From Leishmania donovani (lineage: Eukaryota; Euglenozoa; Kinetoplastea; Trypanosomatida; Trypanosomatidae): a stretch of 64,000 bases of DNA. Every line of letters begins with the position of its first letter. The first letter of the stretch is position 1. Location: contig NC_018231.1 of the NCBI RefSeq assembly GCF_000227135.1, forward strand, positions 163,316 to 227,315, given 5' to 3'. Shown here in pieces: positions 42,201 through 51,515 of this stretch. The position numbers were made by a program, and so were the translations under genes. The notes under the pieces were generated by a model. That model did no database searches. It saw only the letters and a program-made list of their open reading frames with translations, and was not told where the DNA came from.

Positions 42201-43963
42201 AGACTCCAAAGCATAACGCCAGCAACGAGCAGCTCCAGCGCGAACAAGACCACCTCGGGGTGGTTGCACGCCACGGCGTACAGGTGCACTCGTGGCGGGG
42301 CCGCTGCCTCCGCCGCGGCGCTCGTCGCCGGCTGCGGAATCAGGGCCGGAACCGCATGCCACAAGAAAATGTGCGGGAGAAACGCGGCCGCGAAAAACCG
42401 CGCGAGGGTGCGCCACAGTGTGTCGTACCCGCGCTCCAGGTAGCCCACCACGTCCATGACCACCCCGGTTCTTTCGGTCACCGCTACGGGCGAGAATGGC
42501 GTTGGGCTGCCGGATCTGGTGGCGCTCGATGGTGCGCGAGGGAAGGGCGGCGGCGGCGCTCCGTAGACGCGGAGAGAGCCGATGGAGCTTGCAGGGGTGC
42601 TGCGCGTTCTCTCTGTCGATGTCTCCGACACCGCGAGTGGCACAACCAGTGAAGACGCGACTGAGGTGATCAGCCGAGGTGGCGTGCTGTCAATGTCACT
42701 GCTGTCGTCCCGTTTTCCAACGCCGGCAGAGGCTCGCGAAGTAGCCGCTGCCGGCGTTGTCATTCGTGAGAGCAGCGAGCTCGGCTGCATCTTCGAGGAG
42801 CCCGAGGGTGAGCCCGGCACGGCAGCGGTCGTAGGGTGTGTGGCAGCAGCAGTGGCGAAAGACTCGGATGTGCGAAGGGGGCACGACGGTGACTGCTGCT
42901 GAGGCGCGCGTTCAAAGGCCGCCGCCCCACCGGCTTCGCGGCTCAGGGTGCCATCGATGCTGTTCGTTCGCCTGCCGTAGTCGGCGGAGTGTGCGGTGAG
43001 CGCGGCAGAGGAAGAGGCGACGCCCTTGACAGTCGTGCTTGTTGTGCACGTTGTGGCCGCTTCTGCCGCTGCCGCTGCTTCTGCTACGGGGGCGGCAGCG
43101 GGGTACGAGAAGGGGCCCACTGGGACATTGGTCGGCTTCATCGCCCCTGCGGCTGGCGAGAGTCGCTCTTGGCAAATCGGAGGTGTTTTCGGCGTGCTTC
43201 CGGACAGGGAGATTTGGCTTTCCTGCTGACGAAGCAGAGGTGCGGTGGTGGTGGCTGCTGATCCGCCTTGGTCGGCCGAGTCCACATGCAGGGAGGGTGC
43301 GGGCGGAGGGTTGGCGAGGTCGAAGGTGGCCATCGCGTCGGCACCCTTGTACGGGTAGCTTACGCGGCTCTCAAGATACGCTTCTTCCAGGGTAGCTGCT
43401 GCGGTTGGTAGTGGCAGGATGCGACCCTCTTCCGTCGGCATGGCCGTAGAGCGGATAAGCGGTTTCGAGGAGCAGCTCAGGGATGCCGATGCAGCCGCTG
43501 AAGAGGACGACTCGAGCGACACGGGCGCGGTGGAGGGGCTGACGGCTAAAAACTTTAGGGGCTGGGCTGCCGCGGCAGGTGCGACGGCGGCGGCAGGAAA
43601 GGCCGCGCCGCTGTGCATTGCCTGGGTGCTCTCGTTGTCGCACACGACCACCGTCTCAACCGCTTCACTAGAAGCAGTCAGGAACAGCTCAAGCGATGGC
43701 GGAACGGCAGCCACCGCCGCCAACCGCGGCAGTCCCGACGCACTCGCCGCTGCGGAGCTTGCATTCGCCGTGCTAACGTTCCTCCCACCAAGGCTGGACA
43801 GCTCTTTGGTACCACCAGCGCCAGCATCGTTACCCTTGCCGTGCTGATGACGCAGGTCTGCCAACGGCAGGAGCTTCCTGCCGCCTTGGAAGGGGCATTG
43901 GCACTCACGCGATGAAGGCGAGGATATCAGCTGCGGTTCGCGGTGCAACAGGGGTGACGGCAT
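39221..43963 (-). CDS. Large multi-pass membrane protein of unknown function
   Basis: Predicted 1580-residue protein that I do not recognise. The first ~500 residues are low complexity (Ala, Ser, Pro, Thr) and probably disordered. Hydrophobic segments suited to membrane helices lie near 520-540 (FFAAAFLPHIFLWHAVPAL), 568-588 (VVLFALELLVAGVMLWSLV), 995-1020, 1035-1060 (WFWLVPVCLLGIAAYVVLLI), 1412-1435 (YLIMLFLFSQALLSLMYFTW) and 1515-1550. This suggests six or seven passes with long loops (about 590-990 and 1065-1400). The C-terminal ~170 residues are the least repetitive and end in a basic amphipathic stretch (RLHIKSRRVLRLLALAKSRVETARK). A predicted splice acceptor lies 42 bases upstream of the ATG; an out-of-frame ATG sits in between. 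No enzyme motif is visible. Confidence 0.88.
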   Translation of the reverse strand: MPSPLLHREPQLISSPSSRECQCPFQGGRKLLPLADLRHQHGKGNDAGAGGTKELSSLGGRNVSTANASSAAASASGLPRLAAVAAVPPSLELFLTASSEAVETVVVCDNESTQAMHSGAAFPAAAVAPAAAAQPLKFLAVSPSTAPVSLESSSSAAASASLSCSSKPLIRSTAMPTEEGRILPLPTAAATLEEAYLESRVSYPYKGADAMATFDLANPPPAPSLHVDSADQGGSAATTTAPLLRQQESQISLSGSTPKTPPICQERLSPAAGAMKPTNVPVGPFSYPAAAPVAEAAAAAEAATTCTTSTTVKGVASSSAALTAHSADYGRRTNSIDGTLSREAGGAAAFERAPQQQSPSCPLRTSESFATAAATHPTTAAVPGSPSGSSKMQPSSLLSRMTTPAAATSRASAGVGKRDDSSDIDSTPPRLITSVASSLVVPLAVSETSTERTRSTPASSIGSLRVYGAPPPPFPRAPSSATRSGSPTPFSPVAVTERTGVVMDVVGYLERGYDTLWRTLARFFAAAFLPHIFLWHAVPALIPQPATSAAAEAAAPPRVHLYAVACNHPEVVLFALELLVAGVMLWSLVRYLQLSTVQRSRRHHSLYGGLHRSSTSLAARPSSAGVGQASVAAARIAAERCTAHLPTTTATPKKFVDNAESPSTSIQMAGMRLLSSARGLRLRPLRSPSAGGIGSGLNNCGVPGSSNSVRSSGHAHRIFSHSSVPLLHLPLRSFGGVRSAVAMAARAATSGSATPVRDPVTVSSCPSERGGIMRCFGGRSVSDGIVSGSTLSGRSSASSVATPSLSPYTFMGLATPAAEVMQCGFSDAHGIDSLLTPGDGGGGGAIATLPTPFKAEESRAGGSLLHGYHPRTALWDVPRLQQPSRELLSGSGAGCQRGLPASPPTSMDLHASPFSVLNSAGHASLALAGLADRDGTLAKSTNGTVSIQPSVVTPAAAAVAESAMRTDSLLLSSGGAVTAALAPSSPTFGRDGFVPTMTYFGIGLGFLVCTGLAVWRLSVDYYFARYSFALSTNAALWFWLVPVCLLGIAAYVVLLIGGHTLRWRALRQLQESNARGCSKNDEDQEEAARQRAAAAALCRLRWMSWCFACVPYPNPDVALFVDLPESVIMRPDATALLPILTSRGSMVGAFAVDESDAVPPVVPRTPKKRGFCDGGDETVYDSEVSARGSAVRQQSGVLKGLSKDKEGEGVFVTIDDTLEPADDILRVKREAPEPSTPVPDISGDVGSLAAATALDNFKTASLRATTSAAAADVSGSPCKPLLPPLLPHRSSSRFFPTGMVRSFLLGRSNLNSRGASSSFAPSQSLWSFGQRPQRGCAVAHVFAASRAWVEHAARELHIPDFIMRLRRSCGLAQQRRVERRSRQRTRVAAPTASVERRLRTWWSCERGSLERLVAWTYLIMLFLFSQALLSLMYFTWSWRSIAREAATATMYATDTGRAAMPVPPSFVVYGCTKWQRSLRNALWVIPPFCVSGDGSVSSPRQSTTWSMASQVALLFTLLGQRRFQVAYLYTNVALPIGFVISLCIFAHEIRLHIKSRRVLRLLALAKSRVETARKVRDAML

Positions 43964-43980
43964 GGCTGAGCAGAACCCAT
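43927..43980 (-). other. Upstream ORF overlapping the start of the 1580-residue protein
   Basis: Between the predicted acceptor (AG at 44005-44006) and the main ATG lies an out-of-frame ATG (43978-43980). It opens a 17-codon frame that ends in TGA inside the main coding region, so it overlaps the main start. If retained on the mRNA it should reduce main-ORF translation. Use of an AG only two bases upstream of the main ATG would remove it. Confidence 0.4.
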
Positions 43981-45400
43981 GCGATGAGTGAAGTTGTGTT
44001 GGTGCTGGACGCGCAAGAGCAGCAGGGAATGAAAGGAAACAGCGACGAATTGGTCTGCAGGATTCCTACTGTTTGGTTGTTGAACGTTTTAGGTCGTATT
44101 CGTGCGCACGCCTGCATGTGTTCCTCCGTATTAGGCGCGGCTTGCAGGGTGTGCGCAGGAAATGCCCACGCCTGGTATGTGTCTAGTTTTCTTTCTCCAT
44201 GTAGAGAGCGAGAGAGAGAGGGGTGAGGGAGGGAGGGAGGGAGGAGGGAGGGACGTTACACGAAGGCCATTGAAGCGAGTCCGCATATTCGGCTCCGTCG
44301 AAATCCGACTTCTAGGGGGGGGCGGTACGTATGTGAATGCGCGGTTGCGCCGCGTACACCGAGCCGTTGGACTCACGGTGACACGGAGGTTCGATACGTA
44401 CGTGGTATCTACCTATCCAGTTATTTTGCTTGGTGCGCGCGAGAGTGCGGCACCCACTCTCCATCCTGCGGGCTATCCTGTCACACGTGATGGAGATGTC
44501 GACCGGGATAGGATGGGGGTGGCACTGGCTCCAACACACCACGCATGCACAGAGAGGGCTACCCCGGGTATGCATTCGAGTGGAGGGCACGAAGGAGGAA
44601 GTACACACCCACATACGCACGCACAGCTCTTCCTCGGCTTCTCTCTCGACGCCGACCACCGTCTGCAGTTCATGCAATACATATATAGAGTTCTTTAGAA
44701 TTCTCGACGTGCAGCTTCCCTTCCGTAGGTGTCGGTGCTGCCCGTCGGCGTTGACCGCGCCGCCTCTTGCCCTCCTTGAGTGCGTGCGTGCAAATAATAC
44801 GCGGAGGAGAAGCGGGCGGACGGCCCACTGATGGGCACAAAGTAAGCATGCAGACAGCCCTGCTCACAAGCGAGGCCAACCTGTCGAGAGGCCCCTGTTG
44901 GGATGTTCCACAGGTGCCAGCGCCACCGAACACGGAACGAAGCGGCGCTGCCGGTGGAGAAGGAGGCATGGCGAGAGGGTGGGTGGAACGAGGGGAGGGG
45001 GGAGGGGGGAGGAGGAAGGGCACAGACGCGGGCAGGCCGAAAAGCAGAAGCAGCACACACACACACACACACACACGATACGCATGCGTGCCAGCCACAA
45101 CCCAGATTCCTTCCCTCCCTCCAACAGTAAAAGCACGACTTTCTCATGCTGGCCGTGCTTTCTTCCACGCCTCCCGCTTTCCTCTGCGTCTTTCGTTTTT
45201 GGAGGGTTCCCCTCGTCCGTCCTCCCCCCTTCTCGCGCGCGTGAGCTGCACACGCGCTCACCGACGCGCTTCAACATACGGTGAATACATCCGTGTGCCT
45301 GTGGACGCTGTGCGGGACTCGCGCCCCTCCCCATCTTCTGTTTTCTTGTCTGTCCCCCATCCCTTCCCGCCGTTGTCACGATCGCCCCATTTCGGCGCTC
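43964..45400 (-). other. Intergenic region between the palmitoyltransferase and membrane protein genes
   Basis: About 1.4 kb, mainly palmitoyltransferase 3' UTR. It contains a GGGA repeat (about 44217-44254) and a CA run (45053-45076). I see no gene. Confidence 0.55.
44005..44046 (-). promoter_or_regulatory. Predicted trans-splice acceptor of the 1580-residue protein gene
   Basis: TTTCCTTTCATTCCCTGC-type pyrimidine-rich sequence (minus strand) is followed by GCGTCCAG, with AG at 44005-44006. Confidence 0.55.
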
Positions 45401-48400
45401 TCAATAATCACCGTCGCCGGCGCCGCCGACCGACTGTAGGTAGAAGCGGTACATCTGCCTCGCCTTCTCCACCGCCGCATCCCACTCCTGCTGCGTCTCC
45501 GCATCCGCGCCGCCACCGTGCGCCATGACTTCTATGGCGTCACGACGGCCAACATCCGTGCGGCCGCTGCGGACCATCTCTTGGAAGATGTGCATTGCCA
45601 GTGCTGAACCGTCGTTACGACCGCCGTTGCCAGCGTAGTATTCTGCCTCGTCGTGCTCTTCTCCGCCCTCCTCGGCTTGTGACGCTGACTGCCGCTCCTG
45701 CTGCGCCGCCTCACGTCCCTGGGGAAGCCCCCCGACATTGGCGGATGCTGCCGCCGCGGCGAGTGCTTCATGGTGCGGCGCCCTCAGCATCTGCTGAGCT
45801 CGGGTGGACTCGCCCTCCCCCAACTCAGCGGGCCTTGCAATTGTACCCGCCGTGGTGGTGGTGCCTGCTGCTGCTGCACCGGATTTGCAGACAGCGCCGC
45901 TTGCGTGCGTGCAGGACTGATGCTGACGATCGCTGTTATCACAGCAGGCGTCGCCGCCGGTCAACTGCCATCGTTGATGGTCCTTGACGACTTGCTGCAG
46001 GTAGGGGTTGATCTGCGGAACCCGGTACACTTTCTGCGTGAGTGAGGACCAGCCGAAGAACTCGCGGAGGTTGGCCCATATGCCGTTGTCGAACAAGCTG
46101 TAGACCCTGCTGCCCAGCGTGAAGCAGTACAGGCTGCTCTCGTCCTCGCTGTGTTCGACGTCGTAGAAGGTCAAGTTACGGGCTATAGCGTGTAGCTGGG
46201 TGCAGAGGGCATACACGACCATCAGAATCATCAAGGGCAGGATCACCTGGGAGTACGTATAGACGAGGCGGCGCCAGGCCGTCGCGAGCAGCGCCGTTTC
46301 GAATTTCTCCATAATGACACGATCCACTTCCATCGCGGCTGCCACGCGGGTCGTGCTGTGCCCCGGCGCGCGACCCGCCGCCGCCGATGTGCGAGCCAAG
46401 CCCACGACACTGTTCATGAGACGCCTGTACTCGCATGCGTAGTAGTAGAAACAGCACAGCATGGACAGCAGCGCGACCTGCAGCCACAAGAACGCGCGAT
46501 GGTTGCCGCCGCCGATGGCGGTGTTCAGGTAGCCACAAAAGTGGTCGTAGCGGAGGACGACCCGCCGAAGCTGCGGACAGTACTGCGCGCGCAGCGGTTT
46601 CTTGACCATGGTGCGCAGATCAATACTGTACAGCAGTTCTCTCTCGTACTCGCCCTGGACGTTTCGCATACTAGCGTAGATGCCTTTGCGCTGCCCTTCG
46701 GTGCTCGTCACAAGTCCCGGAGAGGAGAGAACCACGTAGGCCGCTAGCACCCCCGTCGCCGTGACGGCCGGGACAAGCCACCAGCTGAACGCTGTGTGAT
46801 CCTCCAAGTTAAAGCTGTAGTACTGGTAATAGTAATACGTGGTGCAGAGCGGCAGGCACAGCCCTTGCGCGAGGACAAACCCAACACACCAGCCCAAGTC
46901 CGTAAGGGGGCGGCTTTGAGCGCGGCGTCTGTCGAGGCGCTGCACCCCGACGTAGGCGCCGTATATGAGCGGCAGCAGACACAACAGCACGAAAAAGTTG
47001 CGAATGACGCAACAGCAGATGTAAAAGAAGACGTGCGGCAGCGTTGCCGTTGCGACGAGCAGCACCACGTCCATGGGAGCGTAGAGCTTCCACAGGTACA
47101 GCGCTGGCTCCTCGCGCACCACTTTCTCACGTGATTGCGTGGTGTTGGCGTGACTGTAGGCCGTCAGCAGCGCGCGCACCTTGCCCGGGCTATTGTCGCG
47201 CTGCAGCTCACGATGCCGGCGCCGGGCAGCGGCGGCGCTGGCGGACGTGGGCCGCAGCATCACCATAAGCTCATCTTTCCAGTACTGCTTCCACGACTGG
47301 GCAAGCGACGATGGCGACCGGGCAAGCTGCAGCGGTGTGACACCGCTGTGGTTGGCCGCGTGCACGTCGGCACCCTTGCTGAGTAGCGCTCGCACGAGGG
47401 CCACGTCGACGGCGCTCACCGCGCAGTGCAGTGGCGTGTCGCCGCTGTGCAAAGTGCCCATGTGGACGACTTCGACCGCGGCAGCACCTAAACTGCCGAC
47501 GCCGGCACAGGGGGGGTGCGCGAGGTTTCCGGCTGCCGCCGTTGTCGTGGCGTTCATGGTCGGCGGCGCCGCATTCGCAGAAGATTGCGCGAGGCTCCAT
47601 GCGCTGTGCCTGCCGTCCGACGCATCAGCAGCGAAGAACATCGCCGCGGTCCCGGGTGCGCAGGGGCGGTTTTGGATGCAGTCCCGCCGAGGGTTCCTCG
47701 GGTCAACAGGCAACACGTGACCAGGCAGCACCGGCGCTGGCGATGCTGCGGCAGCCGCCACATCGACGTCATCGCTCATGTTCACGTCCAGGCCGATCTG
47801 CTCAATGAGGTAGAGCGCCGCGTAGGCGTTGCCGAGGGAGCGGCACGCCGTGTGCAGAAGCCGCTCCCGCACCGCCGCCGCGTAGAAGGCCTCCTCGCCC
47901 ATCCACAGCCGCAGCACCTCCATCACGTGAGGGTAGGCGACGGCGTAGCTCAGCACCGTACGCCCTTGCGCATCCTGCACGCTCAGGTCGGCGCCCTTCG
48001 CCAGCAGCAGCTTTACCACCCGCATGTTCTGCCGAGAGGCTGCCATCATTAGCGGCGTCTGCCCTTGGCCACCGCGCATGGCCGCGTTCACATCGGCCCC
48101 GTTGTCGATGAGGAACGAAATAATGAGCTGGTTCTTGCACGGCGGGTTCAAGATGCTACTGGTGCTAACGCTGCTCTCGTCACCGTCATCGGCAAGCTCA
48201 TCCTTCTCGCGAGTCGCAGCGTGAAATCCACGCATGTTGCCACCTCCGGCACCTTCACCGCTGGCCATCTGGCCGCTGCCGCCGCCACCCTGAGAGTCGC
48301 TATGGTTCAGCACCTCCAGCGTACCTGCCGCGGCAACGTGTAGCGCCGACGCACCATCTTCGTCCCGGGTTGCGTTGACCGACACGCCACTCATCAGGAA

Positions 48401-48604
48401 CGTTGTCAGAATCGCGAAGTCCGCATCACTCAGGACGCACTCGAAGAAGGTGCGCCGGTCAACGCGTGTGTTGAGGAGGTCGATCGACTTGTCGCGGTAG
48501 TGCGCCGACCCAGGGTCCGGCGTATTACCAGCATCGGGCTGCAAGTAATACAAGAGCGGCAGCGGCCCACCGTTCTTCTCGATGGCCTCGCGGAACACCC
48601 GCAT
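45401..48604 (-). CDS. Ankyrin-repeat palmitoyltransferase-like protein with DHFC motif
   Basis: Predicted 1067-residue protein. The N-terminal half carries ankyrin repeats (GASALHVAAAG near 80; NGADVNAA, GQTPLMMAAS and GADLSVQDAQGRTVLSYA around 165-235; SGDTPLHCAVSAVDVALVRALL and GADVHAANHSGVTPLQLA around 385-450). Membrane helices follow near 511-553, 566-585 and 606-631. Next comes a DHHC-type region, YDHFCGYLNTAIGGGNHRAF, with DHFC at 687-690 and putative catalytic Cys 690. More helices lie near 700-725 and 780-803. This is the Akr1/HIP14 layout of S-acyltransferases that load palmitate onto protein cysteines. Cys 676 is the only upstream zinc-type Cys that I can align; most of the usual zinc ligands are replaced. 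The C-terminus is Ala/Glu-rich. The open frame runs 286 codons upstream, but no ATG there lies after the predicted acceptor, so 48602-48604 is chosen. Confidence 0.92.
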   Translation of the reverse strand: MRVFREAIEKNGGPLPLLYYLQPDAGNTPDPGSAHYRDKSIDLLNTRVDRRTFFECVLSDADFAILTTFLMSGVSVNATRDEDGASALHVAAAGTLEVLNHSDSQGGGGSGQMASGEGAGGGNMRGFHAATREKDELADDGDESSVSTSSILNPPCKNQLIISFLIDNGADVNAAMRGGQGQTPLMMAASRQNMRVVKLLLAKGADLSVQDAQGRTVLSYAVAYPHVMEVLRLWMGEEAFYAAAVRERLLHTACRSLGNAYAALYLIEQIGLDVNMSDDVDVAAAAASPAPVLPGHVLPVDPRNPRRDCIQNRPCAPGTAAMFFAADASDGRHSAWSLAQSSANAAPPTMNATTTAAAGNLAHPPCAGVGSLGAAAVEVVHMGTLHSGDTPLHCAVSAVDVALVRALLSKGADVHAANHSGVTPLQLARSPSSLAQSWKQYWKDELMVMLRPTSASAAAARRRHRELQRDNSPGKVRALLTAYSHANTTQSREKVVREEPALYLWKLYAPMDVVLLVATATLPHVFFYICCCVIRNFFVLLCLLPLIYGAYVGVQRLDRRRAQSRPLTDLGWCVGFVLAQGLCLPLCTTYYYYQYYSFNLEDHTAFSWWLVPAVTATGVLAAYVVLSSPGLVTSTEGQRKGIYASMRNVQGEYERELLYSIDLRTMVKKPLRAQYCPQLRRVVLRYDHFCGYLNTAIGGGNHRAFLWLQVALLSMLCCFYYYACEYRRLMNSVVGLARTSAAAGRAPGHSTTRVAAAMEVDRVIMEKFETALLATAWRRLVYTYSQVILPLMILMVVYALCTQLHAIARNLTFYDVEHSEDESSLYCFTLGSRVYSLFDNGIWANLREFFGWSSLTQKVYRVPQINPYLQQVVKDHQRWQLTGGDACCDNSDRQHQSCTHASGAVCKSGAAAAGTTTTAGTIARPAELGEGESTRAQQMLRAPHHEALAAAAASANVGGLPQGREAAQQERQSASQAEEGGEEHDEAEYYAGNGGRNDGSALAMHIFQEMVRSGRTDVGRRDAIEVMAHGGGADAETQQEWDAAVEKARQMYRFYLQSVGGAGDGDY

Positions 48605-48669
48605 GGTGACAGGAGAGCACACAGTCGAAGGACAGAGCAGATGGGCAAGTGGTAGTGGATGATGGATAG

Positions 48670-48724
48670 CTCGTGCGTGCGTGCGTGTGTGTTGGGGGGG
48701 GGGCAGGTGAGGGAGGAGGGAGAG
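48670..48724 (-). promoter_or_regulatory. Predicted trans-splice acceptor of the ankyrin palmitoyltransferase gene
   Basis: A CTCC/CCCC pyrimidine tract (about 48692-48724, minus strand) and a GCAC run are followed by CACGAG, with AG at 48670-48671. The 5' UTR would be about 65 bases. Confidence 0.5.
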
Positions 48725-49607
48725 AGATTTACCGCTGAAGAAGAAGTGCCGGCACAAAACGGCAGCCAAGCAAACAACGTACACACACACACACTCAGAG
48801 AGAGAGAGAGAGCGATGCTCCACCGCGAATGCATGCGATAATGCGCCCGATGCACCTTCCACGAAAAAGCGGAGAAGCCCTCGCTCTGCCTCCCCACCCT
48901 CGCAGCGCAAGCGGCACACAAGCAAGAGGTGCTCAAAAGAAAACGCCCGCCAACCTGTGCTGGGCACTGATGCCGATGCTGCCAGCACAGGACGTGACAG
49001 GGGAGGGAGGAGGAGGCCACAACAACGCACGTGCACGCGGGTGCCTGTATATATATATATACATACAGAGCGACAGACACAGGCGACAGGGAGGGGCGAA
49101 GATGCGTTCGTCGAAACCCCACTTAACCAGAAAAAAGTTTGTGCGACAGGGAAGGGAAGGGAAGGGTCGCGGCGGCGGTGGTGGTGGTGGGGCAGAGTGG
49201 CGCCCGCGTGTGCGCACGTGTGGGAGAGACGGCGCGGCGGAATGCTTTCGCTGATACGAAGCGATATACAGCAACGATACAGAAAAAAACAAAACGCAAA
49301 ATAGGATGTGCGAGCAGCTCGCGCTGGCGTGTGCGGGGGATCGACGTCTGCCTCTTGGAGGCAGGAGCCAGCGCGCTCGCAGGCTCGCAGGGGTGAAGGG
49401 GAGAGGCGAAGGGGCGGCAGGAAGGCGAAGATGGTGATGGCGGGGGGGGTGCACGACGGCATGGATGCGTTGGGGCCGGACTAGGGCACGTTAGACATGC
49501 GTGCATATGTTGGCTTGGGCAACAACCCGCTGCCACCTCATCAGGAATCCTGCGTTGCGTTCGCTTCTCCGCCGCGCAACACAATCCAAGCAGCTGCAGA
49601 CACACGT

Positions 49608-49957
49608 GTGTGACGGCCGTGTGCCGACTCGGTCGGCTGAGCGCGCGGCCCCCCTGCCCCTCACACTCTGCCCTCCCACCCCTCCGCCTCGCAGGTCGCC
49701 TCGGGGCCACCCACCGGTGGACAGCGGGGGCCCGAGGGAGACACACACGACCCGCGCGGGCGCCCTGCCCAGCACATGGGTGGCACAGACGCGCGCACTG
49801 TCGCGGCACCATCCAGGACCTGACCCTGCTGTGGCCAGGGGCGTTGCGGCGTTGGCGGGGATGAAGGGGGGTGGGCTCTGCTTGGCCCGCCTTCCCCCCC
49901 ACACACACACAGATTGGGGGGGGGGGGTACACCGGACCCTGGAATACCACGTACTGA
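49608..49957 (-). mobile_element. SIDER2-type degenerate retroposon, copy 2
   Basis: Homologous to 16908-17277 with a nearly identical core of about 200 bases and the same end. It lies in the 3' flank of the 347-residue protein gene, in the same orientation relative to transcription as copy 1. The segment between the core and the shared end differs by small insertions and deletions, as expected for an old, no longer mobile element. Confidence 0.75.
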
Positions 49958-50405
49958 GAGGTGTGTGTGCCTCGACGGCTTCCAGGCCTAATACACGCAC
50001 GAACCTCAACAACAACACGCGTACGCAATGAGGTTGAGTGTCTCGACAGCGATAGATGACGGCAGGCGCCGTTCCTTACGAAGGTTATGGACAACGAAGC
50101 ACGGCAGGGGGGGAGGATGTGTTCTGTGCGCGTGTGCGTGTGCTGACGTGGGTTGGAGGGGGAGGGGGCTAGGGTAAAGCTGTGCGCGCCCACACACCCA
50201 CAGGGGACAGAGAGAAAGTGTGGGTGCGAACGGCGCTCCAGGGGGCGGGATGTTTGCTCTGTTAAACGATAAGAGCGGTAACGGTGCTGACACACTCGCC
50301 CCCCTCTTCGTCTCGCTGCGCTTTCCATGAGATCGAGCCACTTCGGCTTGCACCTCAGCCTACCAGCACTCACGGCTCACGCGCTGCCCAGAAGAAGAGG
50401 GCATA

Positions 50406-51449
50406 CTACCCCTCACGTGACCGCTTTCGATCCGCCAGCATGTTTGCTTCACCGAGCACTGCCTGCGCAACCCGTTCCACAGCGGCAGCAGCACCCGTCG
50501 CGAGAACGGCGCTGCTGCTACTCGTATCGGTGTTGCTACGCGCACTAACATCCGCCGCCGTCGCTGCTACAGGTGCGAAGAGGCGACGTACCGCCTCCTG
50601 TTCCTGTCGTGCCAGCTCCTCGAACGGCACTGCGTCGTACGCGCGCAGGCCGTCCAAGAGCCGGCGCAGCTTCGCCAAGCCCCGCTGCAGCTCTTCCCGA
50701 GACCCCGCGAGTCGCGTGAGCGCCTGCTCTATGTTTGCCTGCAGGGCATCTTCAGTCAAGGCCAGACTCAGCTCTTCTGGTGTCTGGAGAAGACCCACGC
50801 CGCCTTGATAGCTTCGCTGCTGGTTATCGGTCGGCGAAGACGCAAGCGGCGAGGCGGCGAACAGGTCAACGGCAGCGCCTCGTGTTGTACTGCTCAGCGC
50901 TCCATCACAAGTGGACGCCGTCGCCTCCGTGCGGGGCGCCTGCGGCTGCTCCTGCAGTGGCGCGTTCACCCCCGTGCCGGGTTCTGCTTGTCGCACCTTG
51001 CACAGCTGCAGCGCCTTGCGGTAGCAGCCCACCTGCTTCGCCGCCTCTGCACTCGCGAGAAAGTGAGTCCAGACGTGCTCGTGCAGGAGGTGACAGCCGC
51101 CAACTGGGAGCAGAGGCGCGTCGATAAGGGCCCGCTGCAGCACCGCCGTCACCGCCAGCGCAGACGCCGGGCTTGACGTCGCGGCTGTGCCAGAGGTGCT
51201 TGCCTGCGCGATCACCGCGCGCTGTGCTGCATCTAGCGCGCTGGGTATCGACAGTGCATCCTCCGTTGCAGCCGGTTGCGATGGTGGAGGGCGCAGAGAG
51301 CGGGGCGTCTCACCAATCAGGAACGGGTTGCGCGAGACACGCTCTAGCACAAACGACGCGAAGGACGGTTCTGGTGCGCTGGCCGTTGGTGCGATGCTTT
51401 TCATGACTCCCGCGGCGGATGACAGCGAGGACATGAGCGGCAACGGCAT
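50406..51449 (-). CDS. Uncharacterised 347-residue protein with C-terminal helical region
   Basis: I do not recognise this protein. Residues about 25-50 (FASFVLERVSRNPFLIGETP) and 105-150 (LLPVGGCHLLHEHVWTHFLASAEAAKQVGCYRKALQLCK) look structured. Residues about 230-300 (EELSLALTEDALQANIEQAL, ELQRGLAKLRRLLDGL) form a long charged helix or coiled coil. The tail is Ala/Ser-rich with a final basic stretch (LADRKRSREG). There is no signal peptide or membrane helix. The chosen ATG (51447-51449) is the first after a good splice acceptor; the open frame continues upstream but without a supported start. A SIDER2 copy lies downstream in its 3' flank. Confidence 0.8.
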   Translation of the reverse strand: MPLPLMSSLSSAAGVMKSIAPTASAPEPSFASFVLERVSRNPFLIGETPRSLRPPPSQPAATEDALSIPSALDAAQRAVIAQASTSGTAATSSPASALAVTAVLQRALIDAPLLPVGGCHLLHEHVWTHFLASAEAAKQVGCYRKALQLCKVRQAEPGTGVNAPLQEQPQAPRTEATASTCDGALSSTTRGAAVDLFAASPLASSPTDNQQRSYQGGVGLLQTPEELSLALTEDALQANIEQALTRLAGSREELQRGLAKLRRLLDGLRAYDAVPFEELARQEQEAVRRLFAPVAATAADVSARSNTDTSSSSAVLATGAAAAVERVAQAVLGEANMLADRKRSREG

Positions 51450-51490
51450 ATCGGCTTGCTTTAGCTTTTTCGCGGCGTTCGGCGGCGCGG

Positions 51491-51515
51491 CTGTGGAGGA
51501 GGAGAGCGAGAATAC
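51491..51515 (-). promoter_or_regulatory. Predicted trans-splice acceptor of the 347-residue protein gene
   Basis: TTCTCGCTCTCCTCCTCCACAG on the minus strand (described in part) has its AG at 51491-51492. The next ATG is at 51449. Confidence 0.6.

Larger units (their letters stand above)
48605..50405 (-). other. Intergenic region with SIDER2 copy 2
   Basis: This is the 3' UTR of the 347-residue protein gene and the 5' flank of the palmitoyltransferase gene. Besides SIDER2 it holds a C-rich tract at 48690-48702, a short TA run near 49049 and a G run at 49916-49927. I see no gene. Confidence 0.55.
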
